Positions 1-6,380 of a DNA stretch of 6,380 nt are shown here, one piece after another. Below the pieces are notes generated by a model, which had not been told where the DNA came from, searched no databases, and saw only the letters and a program-made list of their open reading frames with translations. The position numbers were made by a program, and so were the translations under genes. Source of the stretch: an uncultured Legionellales bacterium (GTDB lineage: Bacteria > Pseudomonadota > Gammaproteobacteria > UBA1113); NCBI GenBank assembly GCA_945956945.1, contig CAMFJO010000048.1, positions 1 to 6,380 of the forward strand. Direction: 5' to 3'. The stretch's first letter is position 1. The number at the start of each line of letters is the position of its first letter.

Positions 1-46
1 TACACTCGACTAGTCGTCGGCAGCGTCAGATGTGTATAAGAGACAG
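1..46 (+). other. Unremoved Illumina Nextera i5 adapter (not genomic)
   Basis: Bases 14-46 match the 33-base Nextera read-1 transposase adapter, including the mosaic end that finishes AGATGTGTATAAGAGACAG at base 46. Bases 1-5 (TACAC) are the end of the P5 primer. Bases 6-13 (TCGACTAG) sit exactly where the 8-base i5 index belongs and, from memory, match index S513. Genomic sequence starts at base 47. In the sucC frame the adapter is open and would add the artefact peptide [15 protein letters not shown] to the protein, so an automatic annotation would produce a false chimeric C-terminus. The contig end is therefore a library-fragment end, not a biological boundary. Confidence 0.98.
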
Positions 47-464
47 GTGTATGTGCCACTTCTTCGATGTCGACACCGCCTTCAGTAGAAGCCATAAAGA
101 CAATACGTTTTAAGGCTCTGTCTACCACCGCACCTAAATACAATTCCTTGGCAATGGCTGAAGGTTCTTCTATTAAAATCTGGTTGACAGGTTGGCCATT
201 GGCATCGGTTTGGTAGGTCACCAAACGCGTGCCCAATAAAGCTTGTACTGCTGCTTTGGCATCGTCTTTGTTAGAAACAATTTTAACGCCGCCGGCTTTA
301 CCACGACCGCCCGCATGGACTTGCGCTTTCACCACCCAGCGTTCACCGCCTAAATTGGCTAATACCGCAGCAACTTCATCGACACTGGACACGACTTCAC
401 CGCGCGGAACGGCAATACCATATTGTCTAAACAATGCCTTGGCTTGATATTCATGTAAATTCAT
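47..464 (-). CDS. sucC: Succinate-CoA ligase (ADP-forming) subunit beta, N-terminal part
   Basis: The beta subunit of succinyl-CoA synthetase converts succinyl-CoA, phosphate and ADP/GDP into succinate, CoA and ATP/GTP, together with the SucD alpha subunit. Only the first 139 codons are present, against about 388 residues in E. coli. The gene is cut by the adapter at base 47. The start MNLHEYQAK is the standard start of the family. The ATP-grasp nucleotide-binding region is visible as [19 protein letters not shown] (residues 43-61, with K46). It is followed by [17 protein letters not shown] (81-97), E99, and [11 protein letters not shown] (106-116) and [15 protein letters not shown] (123-137), all family hallmarks. 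AGGA at 472-475 lies 7 bases before the ATG and supports the start. The rest of sucC and sucD should lie beyond the contig end. No frameshift is seen. Confidence 0.97.
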
Positions 465-471
465 CTTTTTT

Positions 472-475
472 TCCT
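472..475 (-). promoter_or_regulatory. sucC ribosome binding site
   Basis: On the minus strand AGGA is followed by 7 bases and then ATG AAT TTA CAT. It lies outside the stem of the element at 505-629, so the hairpin need not block ribosome access directly. It fixes the sucC start at base 464. Confidence 0.75.
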
Positions 476-504
476 ACTAAATTATAACTAAAGCTCGTAT
501 TGCT

Positions 505-629
505 GCCCGGGATCAAGGTGATGTCGCCCTTGAGTCAAACACGCCGTGAATACATCCATGTAGGCTCGGACGCCGCATCCATGCGGCGTACGGTTTGACT
601 CCAAGTGCAACCTCATCTTGATCCCGGGC
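505..629 (+). repeat. Palindromic element copy 1 (REP/MITE-like)
   Basis: The element is 125 bp: left arm 505-540 (36 nt), core 541-592 (52 nt), right arm 593-629 (37 nt). The arms are inverted repeats with 32 matching positions, 4 mismatches and one 1-base indel; the outermost 13 bp (GCCCGGGATCAAG) are perfect. The core contains two smaller palindromes: 551-562 (5-bp stem) and 567-592 (12-bp stem with one mismatch at 569/590). GTAG at 560-563 precedes the larger palindrome, as in REP sequences. The core matches the reverse complement of the core of copy 2 (781-832) at 50 of 52 positions. Here the element polarity (acgccgt first, cgtacg last) is on the plus strand, opposite to transcription of the operon. 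No transposase is encoded. REP or MITE family membership is inference. Confidence 0.9.
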
Positions 630-674
630 GTTTATTTCTTCACTCAATTTATGGAAGAAATCGCAATAAATATC

Positions 675-704
675 TATATACCGCTCAATAGCAAGCAGAT
701 TCAA
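675..704 (-). promoter_or_regulatory. Weak candidate promoter for sucC
   Basis: In the spacer between the two elements, on the minus strand, TTGAAT (704-699) and TATATA (680-675) are 18 bases apart. Each matches the sigma-70 consensus at 4 of 6 positions. The region is AT-rich, so chance matches are likely. A promoter here would put element copy 1 in the 5' leader of a separate sucCD message. Confidence 0.2.
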
Positions 705-734
705 TCTAGGATTTCTTCTTAAAAATCTCTCTCT

Positions 735-868
735 AAATAAAAATCCTTGGATGCAAGGTGATGCTAACTTTAAGTCAAACCGTACGCCGCATGGATGCGG
801 CGTACGAGCCTACATGGATGTATCCACGGCGTGTTTGACTTAAAGTTAGCATCACCTTGCATCCAGGA
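735..868 (-). terminator. Possible intrinsic terminator or attenuator formed by element copy 2
   Basis: In the transcript of the operon the 33-bp stem can extend by three further pairs (866-868 with 744-746) if base 747 is bulged. It is then followed directly by TTTTTATTT (743-735). A strong hairpin followed by a U-rich tract is the pattern of a Rho-independent terminator. Against it, the stem is much longer than usual, the loop is itself structured, and the foot of the stem is only moderately GC-rich. If it works, it would reduce read-through from sucB into sucC. Confidence 0.4.
748..865 (-). repeat. Palindromic element copy 2 (REP/MITE-like), perfect 33-bp stem
   Basis: The element is 118 bp: arms 748-780 and 833-865 are a perfect 33-bp inverted repeat around the 52-bp core 781-832. 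The core holds a perfect 12-bp palindrome with a GG centre (781-806) and a 5-bp palindrome with a GG centre (811-822). Reverse-complemented, the core differs from copy 1 at only two positions. The last 8 bases of each arm next to the core (AGTCAAAC / GTTTGACT) are the same in both copies, whereas the outer arms match copy 1 at only about 23 of 33 positions. The element ends 10 bases past the sucB stop codon. In this orientation it is read in the same direction as the operon. Confidence 0.92.
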
Positions 869-875
869 AACCACC

Positions 876-2036
876 TCACAATGCTAATAACATCCGTGCC
901 GGATCTTCCAAAAACTGTTTCACCGCAACCAAAAAGCCCACCGATTCACGACCATCGATAATGCGGTGATCGTAAGACAAAGCCACATACATCATGGGGC
1001 GTATCACCACTTGGCCATTTTCAGCAACCGGCCTGTCTTCAATCTTATGCATGCCCAATATGCCGCTTTGCGGAGGATTAATAATGGGTGTTGCCATTAA
1101 TGAACCAAATACACCGCCATTAGTAATGGTAAAGGTCCCGCCTGTCATTTCTTCGACACTCAACTTACCATCACGCGCCTTAGCAGCACTTGCTGCAATG
1201 CTCTTTTCAATATCCGCCAAACTTAAGGTCTCGGCATTACGAATAATGGGCACCACCAAACCACGTGGCGTCGATACAGCGATTCCCACATCATAGTAGC
1301 CATGATAAATGATATCTTGGCCGTCAATAGACGCATTCACATCGGGAAATTTTTTCAACGCTTCTACCACTGCTTTGGTAAAAAAGGACATAAAGCCTAA
1401 TTTAACGCCGTGGGTTTTTTCAAACTGCTCTTTGTAACGATTGCGTAAATCCATCACAGGCTGCATGTTAATTTCATTAAAAGTCGTTAACATCGCTGCA
1501 TTGTGTTGTGCTTCGACTAAACGCTCTGCAATTTTAGCGCGCAAACGCGTCATGGGCACACGCTCTTCCGTACGTAACCCAGCTACCGCCATGGGTGCAT
1601 TCGTTGCTGCAGTCGTTGTTTTGCTTAAATCTTCTTTGACAATACGGCCACCTTTACCGCTGCCTTGTATGCCTTGCACATTGATATCACCTTCCGCAAC
1701 GGCTCTGCGTACCGCCGGACTCAAATGCATTTCTGTTTGCGCAGCGCTAGAAACAGGTTTATCATCGCTAGCCGGTTTAGCGCTTTGAGCAGCGACGGCT
1801 CCCGCATTTAATTTACCGAGTAGCGCATTCGCTAACACCGTTGCACCTTCTTGAGCGAGGATTTCTGCTAACACACCACTTTCCGGTGCGGGCACTTCGA
1901 GCACCACTTTATCGGTCTCTAAATCCACTAAGGTTTCATCACGCGTAACGCTATCGCCTGCTTTTTTATGCCATTTGATGATAGTGGCATCGGCTACCGA
2001 TTCCGGTAAGGCAGGGACTCTGATTTCAATGGACAT
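876..2036 (-). CDS. sucB: 2-oxoglutarate dehydrogenase E2, dihydrolipoyl succinyltransferase
   Basis: E2 forms the core of the 2-oxoglutarate dehydrogenase complex. It carries the succinyl group on lipoamide and transfers it to CoA in the cytoplasm. The protein is 386 residues (E. coli about 405). The N-terminal lipoyl domain (about 1-78) has the lipoylated lysine K43 in [10 protein letters not shown]. An Ala/Ser-rich linker (about 80-101) leads to the peripheral subunit-binding domain (about 103-138, [14 protein letters not shown] ... GGRIVKEDL). A second linker precedes the acyltransferase domain (about 157-386), with the catalytic motif [11 protein letters not shown] including H357 and D361. 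The short length reflects short linkers; no domain is missing. GAGAGGA begins right after the sucA stop codon and gives a good ribosome binding site for the ATG at 2036. The TGA stop is followed after 10 bases by the first repeat element. Confidence 0.98.
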   Translation of the reverse strand: MSIEIRVPALPESVADATIIKWHKKAGDSVTRDETLVDLETDKVVLEVPAPESGVLAEILAQEGATVLANALLGKLNAGAVAAQSAKPASDDKPVSSAAQTEMHLSPAVRRAVAEGDINVQGIQGSGKGGRIVKEDLSKTTTAATNAPMAVAGLRTEERVPMTRLRAKIAERLVEAQHNAAMLTTFNEINMQPVMDLRNRYKEQFEKTHGVKLGFMSFFTKAVVEALKKFPDVNASIDGQDIIYHGYYDVGIAVSTPRGLVVPIIRNAETLSLADIEKSIAASAAKARDGKLSVEEMTGGTFTITNGGVFGSLMATPIINPPQSGILGMHKIEDRPVAENGQVVIRPMMYVALSYDHRIIDGRESVGFLVAVKQFLEDPARMLLAL

Positions 2037-2050
2037 CGTTATTTCCTCTC

Positions 2051-4870
2051 TTATATTTTAATATTAAGGGCTTCAGCAACCAATTGCTGCTGTTCTGCCG
2101 TGTGTCTGGCCAGATAGCCTGCTGCGGGCGCTGCCGAAGCAGCTCTACCGACATATTGCAATGTTTGACCGCGCATTAATGCTTTACACAAATGGTGTTG
2201 TGATGAATACCATGCTCCTTGATTGTGAGGCTCTTCTTGACACCACACAATATCTTTAACGTGTTGATAAGGCTCCAACATCTTTTTCAATTGTTCTTCT
2301 GGAAACGGATACAATTGTTCTATGCGAATGATAGCAACGTCTTTTAGACCTTCATCACGGCGTTTTTGTAACAGATCGTAATACACTCTGCCTGAACACA
2401 AAATCACACGCTTAATTTTTTTGATAGGCAATTCATCGACTTCGCCTATCACTGTTTGGAATGTACCCTGTGTTAAATCATCCCAGGTAGAAACCGCTAA
2501 TTTATGCCGCAACAAACTCTTAGGTGTCATGACGATTAAAGGTTTTCTATAAGGTCTTAGCATTTGTCGTCGTATCATATGAAAACATTGCGCCGGCGTG
2601 GTGGGGATACACACTTGCATATTGCGTTCAGCACACAATTGTAAAAACCGTTCTAAACGAGCCGAAGTATGTTCTGGGCCCATCCCTTCATAGCCATGCG
2701 GTAAAAATAAGGCTAATCCTGATAATCGCGACCATTTTTGCTCAGCAGCACTGATGAATTGATCGATGACCACTTGCGCGCCATTCACAAAGTCGCCAAA
2801 TTGCGCTTCCCAAATCACCAAAGTTTTGGGCTCTGTGCTCGCATAACCATATTCAAATGCCATCACCGCTGCTTCAGATAATACCGAATCGATGACTTCA
2901 ATTTGACCCTGGCGTTGGTCACACTGCGTTAAGGGCAAATATTCTTGACCCGTTTGATAGTCGTGTAACACGGCATGGCGATGTGCAAAGGTACCGCGAC
3001 CGCAGTCTTGCCCAGAAATACGCACACCAAAACCGGCATCTAACAATGAGGCATAGGCTAAGTTTTCAGCAAATCCCCACATAAAAGGTTCTTTTCCTGC
3101 TGCCATTTGTTCGCGTGCCTGCATTTCACGCGCTACTTGCGGTTGCAGAGAAAAACCTTCTGGCAGAGTTAATAATTTTTGCGCCAAAGCCTGCAGTTTT
3201 TTGGCATCAATGGCATGATTGTAGGCCATGTCCCATTCTTTATCTAAATACGGTGTCCAATCACATTGTTGCGCATAGGCAGGATTTTCATCGACTACCG
3301 ATACCGTCGCTTTACCTGCATCCAATAGTGCTCTGTAATCCTCTACCCATCTTGATCTTTCTTCTGCCGTGATAACCCCTTGTTGTTCGAGACTGTCACC
3401 GTATAAACTCAACACGGTAGGACGTGCGCGGATCACTTGGTACATCAAGGGCTGCGTGATAGCCGGTTCATCGGCTTCATTGTGGCCCAATCGTCGATAA
3501 GAAACCAAATCGATAATAACATCACGGTTAAATTGCATTCTAAAATCTAGAGCCAATTGGGCCGCTTTCACCACCGCTTCGGGGTCATCCCCATTGACGT
3601 GGAATACAGGCGCTTCAATCATTTTCGCTGCATCGGTACAATAACGTGAAGAACGCGCATCGCGCGGATCGTTGGTGGTAAAGCCCACCTGATTATTCAA
3701 CACAATGTGCACCGTACCACCGGTAGTAAAGCCTCGTGTTTGTGACATGGTAAAGGTTTCCATCACCACGCCCTGGCCTATAAAGGCAGCGTCGCCATGA
3801 ACCACAACCGGAATAACTTGATCGCGCTTCGTATCATCAATCCTGTCTTGTCTGGCACGAACGGAACCTTCTACCACCGGCGAAATAATTTCTAAATGCG
3901 ATGGGTTAAAAGCCAAAGCCAAATGCATTAATCCCTGTGAGGTTTCTATGTCAGTAGAATACCCTAAATGGTATTTCACATCACCAGAACGGCCATTTTG
4001 CAAATGAATGCCCGCAAATTCATCAAATAATTTTTGTGTAGGCTTTCCTAAAATATTAACCAATACATTCAAGCGGCCCCTGTGCGCCATACCGATGATA
4101 AATCCTTTCACGGCCTTATCACCGGCTCGTGTCACCAAGGTATCCATTAAAGGAATAAAACTATCACTACCCTCTAAGGAAAAGCGTTTTTGTCCCACAA
4201 ATTTATTGCCTAAATATTTTTCCAAACCTTCAGCAGCCACTAATTTTTTGAAGATTTTTTTCTTATCGTCCTTAGACAGAACCCTTGTCGCGGCATCGTC
4301 TTCAAAGCGCTGTTTGAGCCAGCCAATGACAGCCGGATCACTGATGTGCATGTATTCTAAAGCCGTGTGGCCACAATAAATCGTTTGTAACTGTTTACCT
4401 GCTGCAGCCACTGTCGCGCTATCTCCCAAATGCATGACACCAAAATCACGGGGATTAATCGTCGTATTCATGTCGGCAAGAGATAAGCCATAATGAGTAG
4501 GATCCAATGAAGGATGAGCTGCAGATTGGGCTAAACTTAAAGGATCTAAATCGGCTACCATATGACCATAACGTCTATAAGCATCTAACCATAACCCGAT
4601 TTTATAATACAGAGGCGAAGAGGCAGTACCCGTGGTCGCTCTTTGTATGGGTGATTTGGCTAATTGCAAAAAGTGCTGACGCACACTCTCCGGTGATACT
4701 TCGTGACCATTCACCTTAGGTAAACTTTCAAAATAATGACGCCAATCGGCAGAAAGTTCAGAAGGATTGCTTAAATAGATTTCATACATTTGTTCCAAAT
4801 AAGCGACATTGCCGCCGGCTAAAAAAGAACTCTCTTGCATTTTTTGTAAATAAGGATCGGATGTCGTCAT
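2051..4870 (-). CDS. sucA: 2-oxoglutarate dehydrogenase E1 component
   Basis: Thiamine diphosphate-dependent E1 decarboxylates 2-oxoglutarate and succinylates the lipoyl group of SucB. The protein is 939 residues against about 933 in E. coli, so it is full length. The N-terminal segment (about 12-50, [20 protein letters not shown] then DWRHYFESL) is the E1o-specific region thought to contact E2. Catalytic-domain motifs follow: [11 protein letters not shown] (260-270, H263), KYHLGYS (299-305, H301), NPSHLE (322-327), [10 protein letters not shown] (358-367), [10 protein letters not shown] (424-433, ThDP/metal site) and GHNEADEP (462-469). The C-terminal half has [15 protein letters not shown] (619-633), [19 protein letters not shown] (723-741) and [13 protein letters not shown] (782-794). 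The ATG is 2 bases after the sdhB stop, and its ribosome binding site lies inside sdhB, suggesting translational coupling. The E3 gene (lpd) is not in the window; it is usually encoded elsewhere. Confidence 0.99.
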   Translation of the reverse strand: MTTSDPYLQKMQESSFLAGGNVAYLEQMYEIYLSNPSELSADWRHYFESLPKVNGHEVSPESVRQHFLQLAKSPIQRATTGTASSPLYYKIGLWLDAYRRYGHMVADLDPLSLAQSAAHPSLDPTHYGLSLADMNTTINPRDFGVMHLGDSATVAAAGKQLQTIYCGHTALEYMHISDPAVIGWLKQRFEDDAATRVLSKDDKKKIFKKLVAAEGLEKYLGNKFVGQKRFSLEGSDSFIPLMDTLVTRAGDKAVKGFIIGMAHRGRLNVLVNILGKPTQKLFDEFAGIHLQNGRSGDVKYHLGYSTDIETSQGLMHLALAFNPSHLEIISPVVEGSVRARQDRIDDTKRDQVIPVVVHGDAAFIGQGVVMETFTMSQTRGFTTGGTVHIVLNNQVGFTTNDPRDARSSRYCTDAAKMIEAPVFHVNGDDPEAVVKAAQLALDFRMQFNRDVIIDLVSYRRLGHNEADEPAITQPLMYQVIRARPTVLSLYGDSLEQQGVITAEERSRWVEDYRALLDAGKATVSVVDENPAYAQQCDWTPYLDKEWDMAYNHAIDAKKLQALAQKLLTLPEGFSLQPQVAREMQAREQMAAGKEPFMWGFAENLAYASLLDAGFGVRISGQDCGRGTFAHRHAVLHDYQTGQEYLPLTQCDQRQGQIEVIDSVLSEAAVMAFEYGYASTEPKTLVIWEAQFGDFVNGAQVVIDQFISAAEQKWSRLSGLALFLPHGYEGMGPEHTSARLERFLQLCAERNMQVCIPTTPAQCFHMIRRQMLRPYRKPLIVMTPKSLLRHKLAVSTWDDLTQGTFQTVIGEVDELPIKKIKRVILCSGRVYYDLLQKRRDEGLKDVAIIRIEQLYPFPEEQLKKMLEPYQHVKDIVWCQEEPHNQGAWYSSQHHLCKALMRGQTLQYVGRAASAAPAAGYLARHTAEQQQLVAEALNIKI

Positions 4871-4872
4871 GG

Positions 4873-5592
4873 TTAATTGCCCTCTGCCAATAATTCAGAA
4901 CGGATATGGCCTATAGCGCGGGTTGGATTTAAACCCTTAGGACATACATCCACGCAATTCATCACCCCCCTGCATCTGAAGACACTAAAGGGATCGGCTA
5001 GGGCTTCCAAACGCTCTGGCTTCGCTGTATCGCGGCTATCCGCTATAAATCGATAGGCTTGTAATAAGCCTGCAGGGCCTACAAATTTTTCAGGGTTCCA
5101 CCAAAAAGAAGGACACGATGTAGAACAACAGGCACATAAAATACATTCGTACAAACCATCTAATTTTTTACGTTCTGCTGGGCTTTGCAAGCGCTCTTTG
5201 GCGGGCGGTGGATCGTTATTGATTAAATAGGGTTTAACTTTCTCATATTGTTTGAAAAAAGCTTTCATGTCGACAATCAGATCGCGAATAACGGGCAATC
5301 CTGGCAAGGGGCGCAATTCGATGGGTTGCTTCAAGGAAGATAATAAAGTAACACAGGCCAAACCATTACGGCCATTGATGTTCATGCCATCAGAACCACA
5401 CACCCCTTCACGGCAAGAACGTCTAAAAGCCAGGCTGTCGTCCATCGCCTTGATGCGCAAAATGGCTTCTAATAACATCATATCCTGATTATCAGGGATG
5501 GTTAATTCATAATCCTTCATGGAAGGTTTAATATCCACTTCGGGATTGAAGCGATAAATTTTAAATTTTACTGTGCGCATCTTATCAGACAT
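4873..5592 (-). CDS. sdhB: Succinate dehydrogenase iron-sulfur subunit
   Basis: SdhB carries electrons from the SdhA flavin to quinone at the membrane anchor SdhCD (complex II). The protein is 239 residues, the usual length. The [2Fe-2S] domain has RRSCREGVCGSDG (C60, C65, D68) and C80. The ferredoxin-like domain has YECILCACCSTSCPSFWWN (148-166). By comparison with E. coli, C150, C153, C156 and C217 bind [4Fe-4S], and C160, C207 and C213 bind [3Fe-4S]. P161 and W165 fit the quinone-site residues. One oddity is that the residue after C207 is R208, where E. coli has His207 (FRCH). AGAGGTG, 6 bases before the ATG, supports the start at 5592 rather than the internal ATG at codon 5. The gene lies 17 bases after sdhA and 2 bases before sucA. 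Confidence 0.98.
   Translation of the reverse strand: MSDKMRTVKFKIYRFNPEVDIKPSMKDYELTIPDNQDMMLLEAILRIKAMDDSLAFRRSCREGVCGSDGMNINGRNGLACVTLLSSLKQPIELRPLPGLPVIRDLIVDMKAFFKQYEKVKPYLINNDPPPAKERLQSPAERKKLDGLYECILCACCSTSCPSFWWNPEKFVGPAGLLQAYRFIADSRDTAKPERLEALADPFSVFRCRGVMNCVDVCPKGLNPTRAIGHIRSELLAEGN
4880..4885 (-). promoter_or_regulatory. sucA ribosome binding site inside the end of sdhB
   Basis: AGAGGG, 9 bases upstream of the sucA ATG, overlaps the Glu-Gly codons of the SdhB C-terminus (LLAEGN). Ribosomes finishing sdhB therefore uncover or occupy this site, which favours coupled translation of sdhB and sucA. It supports 4870 as the sucA start. Confidence 0.7.
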
Positions 5593-5609
5593 GAGAGCAC
5601 CTCTTACAA

Positions 5610-6380
5610 TTAATAGACTCGTTCTTTGGGTTCAAAGGGTTTAACATGCAATGGTTTCATATTCACGGCACGCTTACTCATATGATGGCCTTCACCATGG
5701 TAGATAGTATGGGTTAACCAATTCGCATCATCCCGTTTGGGAAAATCTTCTCGACTGTGGGCGCCGCGGCTTTCAGTTCGATAAATGGCTGCGTGGGCCG
5801 TGGCCAAAGCCGTGGCCATCAGGTTATCCAATTCCAAGGCTTCTATGCGTGAGGTATTAAATACTTTGCTGTGATCCTGAAAAGCAGCGTGTTGTAAACG
5901 TTGTTGCAATTGCAGCAATTTTTCCAAGCCTTCTTGCATATGTTCACCCGTTCTAAACACGCCAAAATCTTCTTGCATGACTTTTTGCATTTCAAAACGC
6001 ACTTGACTCACTGATTCACCTTCACGCGCATTGTCCCAACGATTTAATCTACTTAAAGCGGCATCTAATTCTGCTTCACCCGCATCTTTAAGCGGCAAAT
6101 CACGTAATTTGTCTTTCACATCCAAACCCGCGGCTCTACCAAATACCACTAAATCTAATAGGGAATTGCCGCCTAAGCGATTGGCCCCGTGAACAGAAAC
6201 ACAGGCACATTCACCCACCGCATAAAGACCTTCAATAACCTGATCGTTACCCTGATAATCGACAGTCACCACCTGCCCCAAACGATTCGTGGGAATACCG
6301 CCCATCATGTAATGGCAAGTTGGCACAACCGGAATAGGTTCGCGAATAGGATCCACGCCAGCAAAAGTAATGGATAATTC
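5610..6380 (-). CDS. sdhA: Succinate dehydrogenase flavoprotein subunit, C-terminal part
   Basis: SdhA holds covalent FAD and oxidises succinate to fumarate. The last 256 residues are present (E. coli has 588 in total). The frame is open to the window edge, so the GTG at 6356 is an internal valine codon, not a start; the eight residues before it read ELSITFAG, matching the family. Visible motifs are PTCHYMMGGIPT (fragment residues 21-32; H23 corresponds to substrate-binding H354 in E. coli), AVGECACVSVHGANRLGGNS (catalytic-site Arg in GANR, corresponding to R399), SLLDLVVFGRAAG (FAD contact) and YRTESRGAHSREDFP in the C-terminal helical region. The protein ends KPFEPKERVY, like the E. coli C-terminus. 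The covalent FAD histidine lies upstream, off the window. sdhC and sdhD are expected further upstream. Confidence 0.98.
   Translation of the reverse strand, partial: ELSITFAGVDPIREPIPVVPTCHYMMGGIPTNRLGQVVTVDYQGNDQVIEGLYAVGECACVSVHGANRLGGNSLLDLVVFGRAAGLDVKDKLRDLPLKDAGEAELDAALSRLNRWDNAREGESVSQVRFEMQKVMQEDFGVFRTGEHMQEGLEKLLQLQQRLQHAAFQDHSKVFNTSRIEALELDNLMATALATAHAAIYRTESRGAHSREDFPKRDDANWLTHTIYHGEGHHMSKRAVNMKPLHVKPFEPKERVY

Larger units (their letters stand above)
465..875. other. sucB-sucC intergenic region, 411 bp, repeat-filled
   Basis: This is the only long gap in the operon; the other three gaps are 2, 14 and 17 bases. It holds two large inverted-repeat elements (505-629 and 748-865) that account for 243 of the 411 bases. 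Between them lies an AT-rich spacer (630-747) with T-rich tracts at both ends, a weak promoter-like pair, and a 9-bp inverted repeat (654-662 with 710-718). The 40 bases from 465 to 504 carry the sucC ribosome binding site. No convincing protein gene or known RNA gene was found. The open frame of 63 codons on the minus strand is mostly a translation of the first element. Confidence 0.85.

Noticed and set aside
481..486. Perfect TATAAT on the minus strand just upstream of sucC
   Set aside because: There is no -35 box at a proper distance (CGGGCA at 17 bases; TTGATC is 24 bases away). Transcription would start about 10 bases before the ATG and lose or truncate the ribosome binding site. It is probably chance in AT-rich DNA.
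513..704. 63-codon open frame on the minus strand starting at TTG, in the sucB-sucC gap
   Set aside because: More than half of it is a translation of palindromic element copy 1. It has no clear ribosome binding site and no recognised domain. Repeats of this kind often create false hypothetical proteins.
654..718. 9-bp inverted repeat GAAGAAATC / GATTTCTTC in the spacer
   Set aside because: It is short, AT-rich and separated by a 47-base loop, so it is plausible by chance. No link to the flanking elements is seen.
505..865. CRISPR array
   Set aside because: There are only two copies, in inverted orientation, with long imperfect arms and a 118-base spacing. No cas genes are present.
748..865. 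tRNA or tRNA-like gene suggested by the cloverleaf-like fold
   Set aside because: The outer stem is 33 bp, there are no T-arm or anticodon-arm consensus bases, no CCA end, and only two inner hairpins.
994..1296. Plus-strand open frames opposite sucB, sucA, sdhB and sucC
   Set aside because: All lie antisense to well-identified conserved genes, show no domains, and are expected shadows of codon bias.
5610..6356. Complete 248-codon gene starting at 6356
   Set aside because: The supposed start is a GTG valine codon inside sdhA. The frame continues to the window edge with residues matching the family, so this is the 3' part of sdhA.

Overview
This window is a stretch of the TCA-cycle operon of a gammaproteobacterium. 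Every real gene is read from the minus strand, in the order sdhA (C-terminal part), sdhB, sucA, sucB, sucC (N-terminal part). This is the classic sdhCDAB-sucABCD gene order, and the proteins match the Escherichia coli-type families motif by motif. The base composition looks moderately AT-rich. Together with the gene order and the very short gaps between most genes, this would fit a Legionellales/Coxiellaceae-like bacterium, but that placement is inference and could not be tested here. Bases 1-46 are not genomic. They are an Illumina Nextera i5 adapter left on the contig end, so the window starts at an assembly boundary.

Layout from right to left (direction of transcription): sdhA runs in from beyond base 6380 and ends at 5610. 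After 17 bases comes sdhB (5592-4873), then only 2 bases, then sucA (4870-2051), then 14 bases, then sucB (2036-876). A 411-base gap follows, far longer than any other gap in the operon. sucC starts at 464 and is cut by the adapter after 139 codons. The gap contains two palindromic elements (505-629 and 748-865) in inverted orientation, separated by 118 bases of AT-rich DNA with no convincing gene.

The genes work together as follows. SdhA/SdhB oxidise succinate and pass electrons to quinone. SucA (E1) and SucB (E2) form the 2-oxoglutarate dehydrogenase core and make succinyl-CoA. SucC, with the off-window SucD, converts succinyl-CoA to succinate and a nucleoside triphosphate. Transcription appears to be one unit, with tight translational coupling from sdhA to sucB. 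The structured gap may separate sucCD expression from the rest.

No new enzyme system is visible. The most interesting content is the pair of repeats. Each has a nearly identical 52-bp core (50/52 matches) with two internal palindromes and a REP-like GTAG motif. The core is enclosed by long stem arms that differ between the copies but remain self-complementary within each copy. Each element is followed, in the same polarity, by a T-rich tract.
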